Notes: generated from the letters alone by a model not told the origin. A stretch of DNA of 53,814 nt from Porticoccus sp041581635 (GCA_041581635.1 JBFICW010000017.1:1-53814), one strand, 5' to 3'; shown: positions 43,062 through 51,920, counted from the stretch's first letter. Program-made: numbers and translations.

Positions 43062-43967
43062 ATGAAAGAAGCTGAATTTGAGATGGAAAAAACCAGTTGG
43101 CGTGATTATCTGGAGCTGACTAAGCCCAATGTTGTCGCCTTGATGATTCTGACCACTGTGATTGGAATGTTTCTTGCGGTGCCGGGCATGGTGCCCCTTG
43201 ATGCATTAATCTTAGGGAACCTGGGTATTGCTCTCTGTGCCAGTGCGGCAGCTGTAGTCAACCACGTTGTCGATCGCCAAATTGATACCAAGATGGCTCG
43301 AACCTTTAACCGCCCTGTTGCCAAGGGCCGCGTTCAACCGCCTCAGGCGATGTTTTTTGCGGCTGTATTGGGTGTGCTCGGTATGGCTATTTTATTGGTT
43401 TTTATCAACGCGCTTACTGCGTGGCTCACCTTGGCATCGCTGCTTGGCTATGCGGTTGTTTATACCCTCTACCTTAAGCGGGCGACTCCTCAGAATATCG
43501 TGATTGGTGGTTTGGCCGGTGCTGTGCCGCCACTATTAGGTTGGACTGCGGTCACAGGTGAAATACATGGCCATGCCCTCTTGCTGGTTCTGATCATTTT
43601 CGCCTGGACGCCGCCACACTTCTGGGCGTTAGCCGTACACCGGAAGGATGAGTACGCCAAGGCTAACATTCCTATGTTACCGGTGACACACGGTGAGAAA
43701 TACACAAAACTGCATATTCTCTTATACACACTGATACTTATTATTGTCACGGTACTACCCTTTTTGACCGGGATGAGTGGCTGGCTGTATTTACTGGGGG
43801 CATTAATTTTAGGTGCGGGATTCCTCTATTGGGCAATCGTCATGATGATGGGTAAAAAGCCAGACTCGGGCATGGACACCTTTAAATATTCCATCATTTA
43901 TTTGATGGCGTTGTTTGTCATTATGTTGTTAGACCATTACTTGGTAGAAGCACCTGCGTTTATTTGA
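43062..43967 (+). CDS. cyoE: Protoheme IX farnesyltransferase (heme O synthase)
   Basis: CyoE/CtaB adds a farnesyl group to heme B, giving heme O, the substrate of CtaA. The 301-residue protein is polytopic with the Asp-rich prenyl-binding motif NHVVDRQIDTKMARTFNRP (key residues D, D and the RxxNRP end) and the second conserved loop AVHRKDEYAKANIPMLPV. It follows ctaA, so heme A production is co-expressed. An internal ATG seven codons in is a possible alternative start. Confidence 0.96.
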   Translation: MKEAEFEMEKTSWRDYLELTKPNVVALMILTTVIGMFLAVPGMVPLDALILGNLGIALCASAAAVVNHVVDRQIDTKMARTFNRPVAKGRVQPPQAMFFAAVLGVLGMAILLVFINALTAWLTLASLLGYAVVYTLYLKRATPQNIVIGGLAGAVPPLLGWTAVTGEIHGHALLLVLIIFAWTPPHFWALAVHRKDEYAKANIPMLPVTHGEKYTKLHILLYTLILIIVTVLPFLTGMSGWLYLLGALILGAGFLYWAIVMMMGKKPDSGMDTFKYSIIYLMALFVIMLLDHYLVEAPAFI

Positions 43968-44020
43968 GCGTAGAGAGCTATTAATCAGGCCCGCTTGAAG
44001 ATAAAAAAGGTTTCAGTGTT

Positions 44021-44674
44021 GTGAATAGCCAGAACAGTAAACGAGGTATTCGTCTTACCCTGCTCTGTGTCACGGTCTTTGTTGCCCTGATCCTAGCCGG
44101 GTTTATCCACAAAATTAGTCAGCCCCGAATTCTCAATGTGTATGAATTACGTGAAAATGGCGCTGTGCTTCTTGATATGCCACGAAAATTTAGTGACTTC
44201 GAGCTGGTAGATCACCGAGGGCAAGTTTTTGGTGCTGAGAACCTGACTGGTCAGTGGACCTTATTATTCTTTGGTTTTACCCATTGTCCGGATATTTGTC
44301 CAACGACGATGGCGGCTGCCGCAAAAATGTATGAAGGATTAGAGCCGGAGGATAAAGAGCAACTACAAGTAGTACTTATATCCTTGGATCCGGAACGGGA
44401 TACGACGGAAAAACTATCGCAATATGTTCCCTATTTTAATCCAGATTTTATTGGTGCGACGGGTAACCAGTATGTATTGCTCAAACTTGCTACTGAGCTC
44501 AATGTAGCCTTCAATAAAGTTCAGCTTGAGACAGGCGACTACACGATTGATCATGGCGCTAATATGGTGCTTATTAATCCCTACGGGCACTATCACGGAT
44601 TTTTTAAGCCACCGTTTGAAGAAGGCAGTATGAGAATGGCGTGGCAGTCAATTAAGGCTACATTTGAACAGTAA
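44021..44674 (+). CDS. SCO1/SenC-family copper chaperone
   Basis: SCO proteins deliver copper to, or keep reduced, the CuA site of subunit II. The 217-residue protein has an N-terminal membrane helix (about residues 12-30), the motif THCPDICPTT with C89 and C93, and the copper histidine H178 in IDHGANMVLI, so it appears fully competent. The start is a GTG codon. It ends the cox assembly cluster, 70 bp from the convergent znuB. Confidence 0.94.
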   Translation: MNSQNSKRGIRLTLLCVTVFVALILAGFIHKISQPRILNVYELRENGAVLLDMPRKFSDFELVDHRGQVFGAENLTGQWTLLFFGFTHCPDICPTTMAAAAKMYEGLEPEDKEQLQVVLISLDPERDTTEKLSQYVPYFNPDFIGATGNQYVLLKLATELNVAFNKVQLETGDYTIDHGANMVLINPYGHYHGFFKPPFEEGSMRMAWQSIKATFEQ

Positions 44675-44745
44675 CAAACTGTACGGTATTTCCCTTTAGG
44701 GTAAGGTCGCTGTTTAGGCTTTGCCCTACCCTCTTCCCTCTTTAT

Positions 44746-45525
44746 TTAATTCTTTTTGGTCAGCGAGGCCAAAAATAACACCCCAGCACTTAAGACAATT
44801 GATGGGCCGGCGGGCGTATCTATAAACCAGGATGCACAGAGTCCGAGAATAACGGCAAGGCAACCGGTGAAGCTGGCAAATATCGCCATTTGTTCCGGGG
44901 TGTTCGAAAAGCGTCGGGCAGTCGCTGCAGGAATGACCAGTAATGCAGTGATTAAAAGTACTCCGACCACTTTCATAGCAATAGCAATTTCCAGCGCGAT
45001 GATTAGCATAAATACAGTGCGCACCATGGTGGTGGGTACGCCCTCGACTTTGGCTAACTCTTCATGAATTGTCATTGCCAGCAATGGTTTCCAAAGCTTG
45101 ATCAGCAGGAGAATTGAAATAGCACTAATGACATAAATAGTGATCACGTCATTGGTATTAACCGTTAACAAATCACCAAACAGTAAGCTTAATAAATCTA
45201 CTTTTATCTCGGGCATCAGGGCCATGGCAATTAACCCGATAGCCAGTGATGAGTGGGAAAGTATCCCAAGCAGGGTGTCCGAAGCGAGGGTTTGCTGCTG
45301 TTGCAAAGCGACGAGGGCCAATGCCAATACAAGGCAAATAGTGACGACAGAAATGGTGGCGTTAATTGAGAGAAGCATTGCCAGAGCTACGCCAAGCAGG
45401 GATGAATGAGCCAGCGTGTCGCCAAAATAGGCCATTCGACGCCAGACAATAAAAGCACCCAAGGGGCCGGTAATCGCGGCAACCCCTAGTCCAGCAAGAG
45501 TTGCATAGAGAAGCACGTCAATCAT
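44746..45525 (-). CDS. znuB: Zinc ABC transporter permease ZnuB
   Basis: ZnuB is the membrane channel of the high-affinity zinc importer. The 259-residue protein has about eight helices and the family's conserved GPLGAFIVWRRMAYFGDTLAHSSLLG region (marked by AYFGDTLAHSSLLG). Its start overlaps the znuC stop by 8 bp, so they are translationally linked. It is expected to be repressed by Zur with znuC. Confidence 0.95.
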   Translation of the reverse strand: MIDVLLYATLAGLGVAAITGPLGAFIVWRRMAYFGDTLAHSSLLGVALAMLLSINATISVVTICLVLALALVALQQQQTLASDTLLGILSHSSLAIGLIAMALMPEIKVDLLSLLFGDLLTVNTNDVITIYVISAISILLLIKLWKPLLAMTIHEELAKVEGVPTTMVRTVFMLIIALEIAIAMKVVGVLLITALLVIPAATARRFSNTPEQMAIFASFTGCLAVILGLCASWFIDTPAGPSIVLSAGVLFLASLTKKN

Positions 45526-46282
45526 GTTGGCAGCCTTTAGCGTGGTTGTTGTCTGAAGAACGATCGATTACTTCGCCATGTAAATTGTGTTGATGGTCGT
45601 GGTTATGGGTATAGGGTGCAGTTTTGGAGCCAAATAGTTCGAGAAAGGCCGGGTTGTTACTGACTTGATCGGGGTGCCCATGACAGCAAATATGTTGATT
45701 TAGGCAGATCACCTCATCCGTGGAAGACATAACGATATGGAGGTCGTGTGACACCATGAGTACACCGCAGTGAAGCCTGTCACGGAGTGCGCCGATAAGA
45801 CGATAAAGTGCTTCCTGCCCTGCTACATCTACACCTTGAACGGGTTCATCCAAGACTAACAGGTTGGGCTTGCGTAAAATGGCTCGAGCCAGCAATGCGC
45901 GTTGCATTTCTCCACCGGAGAGAGACTGAAGCGGCAGTTCAATCAAATGTGCAATACCCACTTCATTTGCCGCATCCAGGCATAGTGTTGAGTCAGATTC
46001 GGCCAGCTTTAAAAACCGTTGAAGCGTTACGGGCAACGTTGGATCAATATGTAGTTTCTGGGGCATGTAGCCAATACGTAGATCTGGGTGACGTGCAATG
46101 TGGCCGGTGTCAGCTTCTAAAAGACCGAGTACAATTTTAACCAGCGTGGTCTTCCCTGCCCCGTTGGGACCGATGAGTGTCAGGAGCTGCCCAGCCTGTA
46201 AGTCGAGGTCAACATTGGATAAGACGATGTTAGTCTTAAAACACTTTCCAATGCCGCTAAGTTTTACCAGCGAAGTACTCAT
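45518..46282 (-). CDS. znuC: Zinc ABC transporter ATPase ZnuC
   Basis: ZnuC powers zinc import. The start is at the ATG giving MSTSLVKLSGIGKCF, which overlaps the zur stop codon by 4 bp (an ATGA junction); longer reading would lie inside zur. Motifs are Walker A GPNGAGKTTL, signature LSGGEMQRALLARA, Walker B LLVLDEPVQGVD and H-loop VSHDLH. The C-terminal His-rich tail (HNHDHQHNLHGE and CCHGH) is in keeping with zinc work. About 254 residues. Confidence 0.95.
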   Translation of the reverse strand: MSTSLVKLSGIGKCFKTNIVLSNVDLDLQAGQLLTLIGPNGAGKTTLVKIVLGLLEADTGHIARHPDLRIGYMPQKLHIDPTLPVTLQRFLKLAESDSTLCLDAANEVGIAHLIELPLQSLSGGEMQRALLARAILRKPNLLVLDEPVQGVDVAGQEALYRLIGALRDRLHCGVLMVSHDLHIVMSSTDEVICLNQHICCHGHPDQVSNNPAFLELFGSKTAPYTHNHDHQHNLHGEVIDRSSDNNHAKGCQHD

Positions 46283-46767
46283 TCTTGGCACTCCGGGCAA
46301 AGCCCAACAATTTCTATTACTTGGGATTCTACCTGGAAATGAGCTCTCTTGGCCGTTTGAGAAACGGCGACATTTAATTGGTCGGCACTGCATTCGGCAG
46401 CTGAACCGCATTTCCGGCAAATCAGAAAAAAATCGCTGTGATTGCTTCCTGGAAATGGACAGCCAATATAGGCATTCAGTGTGGCAATACGGTGAATAAG
46501 ACCCTGTTCAAGCAAAAACTCGATGGAGCGATAAACCGTTGGTGCCAAAATGCGCTTACCCGATGCCGGGTTTAAGGTCATTTTATCTACAATATCGTAA
46601 GCGCCAAGTGGCCGGTGGCAGGCCCAGATCGTTCTGAGCACCGCTTCACGGATGGGGGTGAGTCGAACGTGACTGTCATCACAGACAATTTTGGCTCGGC
46701 TTAGTGCGGCGTTTACACAGCGTTTGTGATCGTGGGTATGGTAGGCAAGTCGAGAGTTTGTCAGCAT
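46279..46767 (-). CDS. zur: Zinc uptake regulator Zur (FUR family)
   Basis: Zur represses zinc uptake genes when zinc is sufficient. The 162-residue protein has the FUR winged helix (LAPTVYRSIEFLLEQGLIHRI, given here as its key TVYRSIEFL) and paired structural cysteines C117/C120 (CRKC) and C157/C160 (CPEC). It is the first gene of a zur-znuC-znuB run with overlapping stops and starts. The palindrome 25 bp upstream fits autorepression together with control of znuCB. Confidence 0.94.
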   Translation of the reverse strand: MLTNSRLAYHTHDHKRCVNAALSRAKIVCDDSHVRLTPIREAVLRTIWACHRPLGAYDIVDKMTLNPASGKRILAPTVYRSIEFLLEQGLIHRIATLNAYIGCPFPGSNHSDFFLICRKCGSAAECSADQLNVAVSQTAKRAHFQVESQVIEIVGLCPECQE

Positions 46768-46791
46768 GGGAGGCTGCCCTGGATAAAATAT

Positions 46792-46810
46792 AATGTTATT
46801 CTATAACATT
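46792..46810. promoter_or_regulatory. Zur-type operator upstream of zur-znuCB
   Basis: A 19-bp perfect inverted repeat, AATGTTAT and ATAACATT around a TCT spacer, lies 25 bp before the zur start codon. It has the AATGTTAT half-site typical of gammaproteobacterial Zur boxes. It is placed to repress zur-znuCB, and possibly the divergent znuA as well. Confidence 0.85.
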
Positions 46811-46923
46811 ATTGGTGGTTCGCAAGATGAAGGCAGCTTTTGTTGTTGTGTAAAGCCGCAGCGTTTGCCTTAAGGGCTAGCAAAAGTTGAATAACCTAAT
46901 GTTTGGGTGGGCGACCATCTATT

Positions 46924-46942
46924 AATGCAACAATATAACATA
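46924..46942. promoter_or_regulatory. Degenerate second Zur-like site before znuA
   Basis: AATGCAAC-AAT-ATAACATA has the same 8-3-8 geometry as the perfect site at 46792-46810, with three or four arm mismatches. It ends 2 bases before the znuA start codon, where a ribosome site would normally lie, and none is obvious. It could be a second operator or chance similarity. Confidence 0.4.
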
Positions 46943-46944
46943 CT

Positions 46945-47856
46945 ATGAAAAAACACTTTAATTCCCATGCCTTTCTACGGAGCTCTGTGCTGCTGTTCGC
47001 TTTGGCATGCTCTTCGGTGATGGCATTAGAAAAACCGGTAGTATTGGCTTCAATCAAGCCGGTTGGAATGTTGGTAAAAGCTGTTGTGGGCGATGAGTTC
47101 TCAGTAGAAGTATTGTTACCCTCATATATATCTCCCCACGACTATGCATTAAAGTTTTCGGATATTCGGGCTATTAGAGCGGCTGCATTGGTTGTTTGGG
47201 TGGGGCCTGAGCTGGAAGGGATGTTAGAGAAGCCGTTAAAGCCACTCGCGGATAAGCAGCTACAGTTGACAGCACTGAGTACCCTCCAGTGGCCTGATGA
47301 AAATGCAGGTGAAAAGGATCATCATCACGGGGAGCATAGTAAAGACCCCCATATCTGGATCAACCCACAAAATGGATCAGCAATAGTTATGGCTGTCGCA
47401 AAGACGTTGGGAGAAAAGTATCCGGAAAAGCGCCTGTTGTTTGAGAAAAACTCTAGTGAAATTATTAATAAAATTAAAGCATTAGATGATTTTAATCAGC
47501 TGCGTCTTGGGGCGGTGCAAGAAAATGGATTCGTGGTGACCCACGATGGGTATGGCCACTTTGTCGATCACTACAAGTTGCACCAACTGGACACAATACA
47601 GTTGGCTGGGGGCCTGACTCGGGGGGTCCGCCATTACAGTGAGATGGTTGCCGTGGGAGACAAAGTGGCTTGTGTTTATAGCGAGCCGCAGCTAAACAGC
47701 AAGGCCGCTATCCAGTTGGCGAGACAGTTGGGTAGCGGCCAAGCTGAGCTAGATCCGATGGGTAGTGACATTGAGTTAAGCAAAGACAGCTATTTGGAAT
47801 TTTTTCGTGAATTTACAGAAACGTTTGCCAGCTGCCTGGAGCGGGGTAAACCCTAG
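46945..47856 (+). CDS. znuA: Zinc ABC transporter periplasmic binding protein ZnuA
   Basis: ZnuA captures zinc in the periplasm for ZnuBC. The 303-residue protein has a signal peptide (cleavage near residue 27), the ligand histidines H65 (SPHDY), H136 (DPHIW) and the HDGYGHF region, and a short His-rich loop (DHHHGEH, about 125-131) typical of zinc-specific members. It is divergent from zur-znuCB and overlaps the tail of the convergent ThrB-like gene by 4 bp. Confidence 0.95.
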   Translation: MKKHFNSHAFLRSSVLLFALACSSVMALEKPVVLASIKPVGMLVKAVVGDEFSVEVLLPSYISPHDYALKFSDIRAIRAAALVVWVGPELEGMLEKPLKPLADKQLQLTALSTLQWPDENAGEKDHHHGEHSKDPHIWINPQNGSAIVMAVAKTLGEKYPEKRLLFEKNSSEIINKIKALDDFNQLRLGAVQENGFVVTHDGYGHFVDHYKLHQLDTIQLAGGLTRGVRHYSEMVAVGDKVACVYSEPQLNSKAAIQLARQLGSGQAELDPMGSDIELSKDSYLEFFREFTETFASCLERGKP

Positions 47857-48821
47857 TTGGGTAGAGGGCAGTAACCAGTGATCCGTCGGCGTAGCTTTTG
47901 TTTGTATTCTTCAGGGTCATATTGAGTGGTGTCAGCATCTGCTTGCTCGGGAAGAAGAGAGGTCAGCAGCCTGGAAACCCAAAACCGTGTAGCAGAAAAG
48001 CAGAGAATATCTTGCCAGTATTGCCCTTCACATGGGGTAAATGGACGCTCTTCATGGTAGGCAGAGAGTAGGGTGTTGGTGAGCTCCCGGTTTAATTCAC
48101 CGTGTTCGTCACAGCACCACTCATTCACTGCTTGGGCTACATCGAATAGCAGCCAGTCTGTACAGCTAAAGTAAAAACCGGTTACTGCCAGTAGGGTTTC
48201 TTCTTGAAAAAAAAGCTGATCCGAGAAAAGGCTGCCAATAAGCGCTCCGGCGGGAAGGTCTGGTTCAGTTTCAATGGTGCGTTTGAATCGATTAAGTTGC
48301 TCCTCTAATAGTGCAGTATCACCCGGCGAGAGTTGTGGCAGCAGTTCTTCTGCTGCTAGGTTGAGCCATATCAGGCCTCTAGGATTTCCATAGCTCAAAG
48401 GGAAATTCGTTGAACTTGCGTGCATTTTCCCTAAAAATTCACCAATTTGCCTGCATATTGACATGTTTGTTTTGGTTGGTAGGCGCCCTTCTGGTAACTC
48501 AAATAGAAGTGCCGGGGCATCACCAAATAAGGAAATATAAGAGTTTTGGTTATTGAGCAGGCAGGGTGTAACGGGTAGGCCGTGGATTAGTAGAAAACCA
48601 ACAAGCTCGGCTGAAAATGCCAGACGTGCTGAAGCGGCAGGCTCTACGACAGTAAGCATATAAGGCTTTGACTTATTACTGTTGGGCGTTACCAGTTGAA
48701 AACGACAAGTATGATGTGTGCGGGAAGTGTAAGTAGCCTCTACCCTGTCAACCTCTCCCAGAGCATACTGGTTCAAAAAGGCCTGCAGGTTATTTATATC
48801 CGATGTTAAAAAAGAGGTCAT
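47853..48821 (-). CDS. ThrB-family (homoserine kinase type II) predicted pseudokinase
   Basis: It sits between znuA and polA, the slot of thrB in Pseudomonas, and aligns along its length with type II homoserine kinases, which have an aminoglycoside-phosphotransferase fold (322 residues against about 316). The catalytic loop, which in Pseudomonas reads as H-x-D-LFRD-N, here reads IGSLFSDQ: I195 for the His, S197 for the catalytic Asp, Q202 for the metal-binding Asn. The later metal Asp in DFY is G215 (TGFYFS), and the N-terminal GxxNTN nucleotide loop is missing. Flanking family segments VNEWCCDEHGEL and ATRFWVSRLL are kept. The frame is intact, so a non-catalytic role is inferred. Confidence 0.8.
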   Translation of the reverse strand: MTSFLTSDINNLQAFLNQYALGEVDRVEATYTSRTHHTCRFQLVTPNSNKSKPYMLTVVEPAASARLAFSAELVGFLLIHGLPVTPCLLNNQNSYISLFGDAPALLFELPEGRLPTKTNMSICRQIGEFLGKMHASSTNFPLSYGNPRGLIWLNLAAEELLPQLSPGDTALLEEQLNRFKRTIETEPDLPAGALIGSLFSDQLFFQEETLLAVTGFYFSCTDWLLFDVAQAVNEWCCDEHGELNRELTNTLLSAYHEERPFTPCEGQYWQDILCFSATRFWVSRLLTSLLPEQADADTTQYDPEEYKQKLRRRITGYCPLPN

Positions 48822-48933
48822 ACGTTAGTCACCACCAATTCTTACGAAAGAGAGTACCTGCTTGTTGGTTTAAAAGAAACAAATTGCGTTATGCTTGGCC
48901 CCCTCAAAATCTATTATTTTCGGATTGATATTG

Positions 48934-51654
48934 ATGACAAATAAAGTACCACTGGTGTTGGTAGATGGTTCCTCCTATCTTTACCGTGCATTCCACGCAC
49001 TGCCGCCGCTGACTACCTCAACGGGGCTTCCTACAGGCGCAGTGAAAGGCGTTATCGCCATGATGCGTCGCATGCTTAAGGATTACCCAGATAGTCCGGT
49101 GGTAGTCGTCTTTGACGCAAAGGGTAAGACATTTCGAGATGAGTTATTCGAGGAATACAAATCTCACCGCCCGCCAATGCCCGACGAGCTACGCCAACAA
49201 ATAGAGCCGATTCACGAAATTATTCGAGGGATGGGTTTACCATTGCTGATCGTCGATGGGGTAGAGGCTGACGATGTCATCGGTACGTTGGCATTGGAGT
49301 GTACGGCTAAACAGCGCCCTGTGGTGATATCCACCGGAGATAAGGATATGGCGCAGCTAGTGGGTGAATACGTCACGTTGATCAATACCATGACAGACAC
49401 TCGCATGGATAGACAAGGGGTGATTGATAAATTTGGTGTGCCGCCAGAATTGATAATCGATTACTTGGCGTTGATTGGCGATAAATCTGACAACATTCCT
49501 GGTGTGCCGGGGGTTGGAGAGAAGACAGCTCTGGCAATTTTGCAGGGAATCGGCGGTCTGGAGTCTGTTTATGCTGATCTGGAAAAAGTGCGGGAACTTG
49601 ACTTCCGGGGCGCAAAAAAAATGCCAGAAAAATTAGCTGAACATCGGGAGCAGGCCGATCTCTCCTATATGCTCGCCACCATCAAAACAGATGTGCCGCT
49701 TGAGCTGCCGGTAGAAAGTTTGGTGAATGGAGAGCCAGATAACAATGTGTTGCTCGAGTGGTTTCGCAAGCTGGAGCTCAAGACCTGGACCGAGGAGCTG
49801 CTTGCAAATACAGATGAAACTGAAGCGGTAGAGCCAGAACAAATAGCAAAAGACTACCAGATAATTTTTACCGAGGCAGATCTGGATCGGTGGGTGAAAA
49901 AGCTGGAGCAGGCAGATTTCTTTGCTTTTGATACAGAAACCACCAGCCTGGATTATATGCAGGCAAAAATAGTAGGGGTATCTTTTGCTGTGTCGCCCCA
50001 CGAAGCGGCCTATGTCCCCTTGGCTCATGATTATTTAGGCGCGCCAGAGCAGCTTGATCGTGATGCGGTATTAGAAAAATTAAAGCCACTACTCGAAAAC
50101 CCGGCTGTGTCAAAGTTGGGTCAAAACCTGAAATACGATATGAGTGTGCTGGCTAATCATGGTATTGAGCTGAGAGGTATTCGCTTTGATACCATGCTGG
50201 AATCCTATGTGGTGAACTCTACGGGGAGTCGCCATGATATGGATAGTCTGGCACTCAAATACCTTGGTGAAAAAACTATTCACTTTGAAGATATTGCAGG
50301 AAAGGGGGCGGGGCAGCTCACCTTTAATCAAATCGCCATTGAGGATGCGGCACCCTATGCTGCTGAAGATGCCGATATTACCTTAAGATTGCACCAGGCC
50401 CTTTGGCCTAAACTGGAAGAACACCAAGGACTTCTACAGGTGTTTGAAACAATAGAAGCACCGCTGATTCCCGTCCTTTCTCGTATTGAGCGACACGGGG
50501 CAATAGTAAGCACAGAACTGCTGCATCAGCAAAGTATCGAGCTGGGTACCCGGCTTGAAGAGCTAGAGCGCGAAGCCTATGCGTTGGCGGGTGAAGAGTT
50601 TAATCTGGCATCGCCCAAGCAGTTGGGGCAGATCCTGTTTGAGAAATTAAACATCCCGGTATTGAAGAAAACAGCCAAAGGCGCGCCATCTACGAAAGAA
50701 GAGGTGCTGCAAGAATTGGCGTTGGATTATCCACTACCCAAAATACTGCTTGAGCATCGTAGCTTAGCCAAGCTGAAATCTACTTATACTGACAAATTAC
50801 CTGCGATGGTGAATTCGATCACTGGCCGGATCCATACCTCTTACCATCAGGCGGTTACCGCGACAGGGCGATTATCTTCTTCTGATCCAAATTTACAAAA
50901 TATTCCAGTTCGAACGGTGGAAGGGCGGCGTATACGTCAGGCATTCCTCGCCCCCAAGGGTTGGAAGGTCGTGGCTGCCGATTACTCTCAGATTGAACTG
51001 CGTATTATGGCGCATTTGTCCCAAGATGAAGGCTTAAAAGAAGCGTTTTCTGGTGGGCTGGATGTTCATAGGGCGACTGCTGCAGAGGTGTTTGGTGTGC
51101 CTCTCGAAGAGGTGTCAACGGAACAACGGCGTAGTGCGAAGGCTATCAATTTTGGGCTTATTTACGGTATGTCTGCATTTGGTTTAGGTCGACAGCTTCA
51201 TATTGGACGCAATCAGGCTCAAGAATATATCGATCTTTATTTCGCTCGTTATCCCGGAGTAAAGAGATATATGGACAGTACTCGTAGTCGTGCAGCAGAG
51301 TCTGGCTATGTAGAAACACTGTATGGCCGACGACTTTATTTGCCGGAAATTAAATCGAGCAATGGCATGCGGCGACAGGCTGCCGAGCGTACAGCGATTA
51401 ATGCACCCATGCAGGGCACCGCTGCGGATATCATTAAGCTAGCTATGATAGATGTGGATCAATGGCTCGCCAATACAGGTTTTCAGGCCAGGGTTATGAT
51501 GCAGGTTCACGATGAGCTGGTATTAGATGTGCCTGAAACTGAGCTGGATAGTGTGGTTGAAGGCCTGAAAAAGAGAATGGAGGGCGCAGCTAACCTAGAT
51601 GTTCCATTGGTTGTGGATGTGGGCATCGGTAATAACTGGGATGAAGCTCACTAG
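48934..51654 (+). CDS. polA: DNA polymerase I
   Basis: PolA fills gaps and removes RNA primers. The start at ATG 48934 gives MTNKVPLVLVDGSSYLYRAF, the family opening; a TTG further upstream adds 13 unconserved residues. The N-terminal 5'-3' exonuclease (to about 290) is followed by a 3'-5' exonuclease retaining FDTETTSLD, so proofreading should be active. Polymerase motifs A (ADYSQIELRIMAHLS), B (RRSAKAINFGLIYGMSAFG) and C (VHDELVLDV) are intact. Total 906 residues. Confidence 0.97.
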   Translation: MTNKVPLVLVDGSSYLYRAFHALPPLTTSTGLPTGAVKGVIAMMRRMLKDYPDSPVVVVFDAKGKTFRDELFEEYKSHRPPMPDELRQQIEPIHEIIRGMGLPLLIVDGVEADDVIGTLALECTAKQRPVVISTGDKDMAQLVGEYVTLINTMTDTRMDRQGVIDKFGVPPELIIDYLALIGDKSDNIPGVPGVGEKTALAILQGIGGLESVYADLEKVRELDFRGAKKMPEKLAEHREQADLSYMLATIKTDVPLELPVESLVNGEPDNNVLLEWFRKLELKTWTEELLANTDETEAVEPEQIAKDYQIIFTEADLDRWVKKLEQADFFAFDTETTSLDYMQAKIVGVSFAVSPHEAAYVPLAHDYLGAPEQLDRDAVLEKLKPLLENPAVSKLGQNLKYDMSVLANHGIELRGIRFDTMLESYVVNSTGSRHDMDSLALKYLGEKTIHFEDIAGKGAGQLTFNQIAIEDAAPYAAEDADITLRLHQALWPKLEEHQGLLQVFETIEAPLIPVLSRIERHGAIVSTELLHQQSIELGTRLEELEREAYALAGEEFNLASPKQLGQILFEKLNIPVLKKTAKGAPSTKEEVLQELALDYPLPKILLEHRSLAKLKSTYTDKLPAMVNSITGRIHTSYHQAVTATGRLSSSDPNLQNIPVRTVEGRRIRQAFLAPKGWKVVAADYSQIELRIMAHLSQDEGLKEAFSGGLDVHRATAAEVFGVPLEEVSTEQRRSAKAINFGLIYGMSAFGLGRQLHIGRNQAQEYIDLYFARYPGVKRYMDSTRSRAAESGYVETLYGRRLYLPEIKSSNGMRRQAAERTAINAPMQGTAADIIKLAMIDVDQWLANTGFQARVMMQVHDELVLDVPETELDSVVEGLKKRMEGAANLDVPLVVDVGIGNNWDEAH

Positions 51655-51768
51655 CCATTTATTGGCGAAATGGGCTGCTTTTGAAAAATAAAAACAACTG
51701 ATAAAACAATAGGTTACTATTAATCTGTGGCTGAATAAGAAAAATTTTAAATTTTTATCGGAAATTGT

Positions 51769-51796
51769 GGAACTTTATGTCCTCATGAGTGACTAA
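51769..51796 (+). promoter_or_regulatory. Sigma-E/AlgU-like promoter between polA and engB
   Basis: GGAACTT (51769-51775), 15 intervening bases and GACTAA (51791-51796) match the extracytoplasmic sigma-E consensus GGAACTT-N15/16-GTCTAA with a single mismatch in the -10. It lies 115 bases after the polA stop, reading towards a T8 terminator, and would drive the predicted small RNA at 51802-51908. Confidence 0.6.
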
Positions 51797-51801
51797 ACTT
51801 A

Positions 51802-51908
51802 AGCAAGCGATATTGCTGCTTTCTCCCCAAACTAGATGCAAAGCTTGAGAATCCCCCAAGCAACAGCAAAGCAAGCCCTAACCCTTCTATGAGTTAGGGT
51901 TTTTTTTG
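51802..51908 (+). ncRNA. Predicted small regulatory RNA at the Spot 42/ErsA locus
   Basis: The interval between polA and engB (266 bp) holds a sigma-E-like promoter and a strong terminator about 110 bases apart, with no credible open frame. A second hairpin (51843-51847 with 51857-51861) presents a C-rich loop (ATCCCC), and another C-rich stretch CTCCCC is at 51823-51828; such single-stranded C-rich segments are typical seeds against ribosome binding sites. The same gap encodes Spot 42 in enterobacteria and the AlgU-dependent ErsA in Pseudomonas. No sequence identity to either is claimed. The +1 at 51802 is estimated from the -10 position. Confidence 0.55.
51873..51908 (+). terminator. Rho-independent terminator of the predicted small RNA
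   Basis: A 7-bp GC/AT stem CCCTAAC (51876-51882) with GTTAGGG (51893-51899), extendable by G-T and A-T pairs, closes a 10-base loop and is followed by T8-T9. It reads rightward, lies 219 bases after the polA stop, and ends just before the convergent engB gene. Confidence 0.88.
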
Positions 51909-51920
51909 TCTTGCTAGGTC

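Noticed and set aside
44698..44732. Imperfect inverted repeat between SCO1 and znuB
   Set aside because: A 6-bp stem with a mismatch and a large loop, and no clean T tract on either strand; not a supportable terminator.
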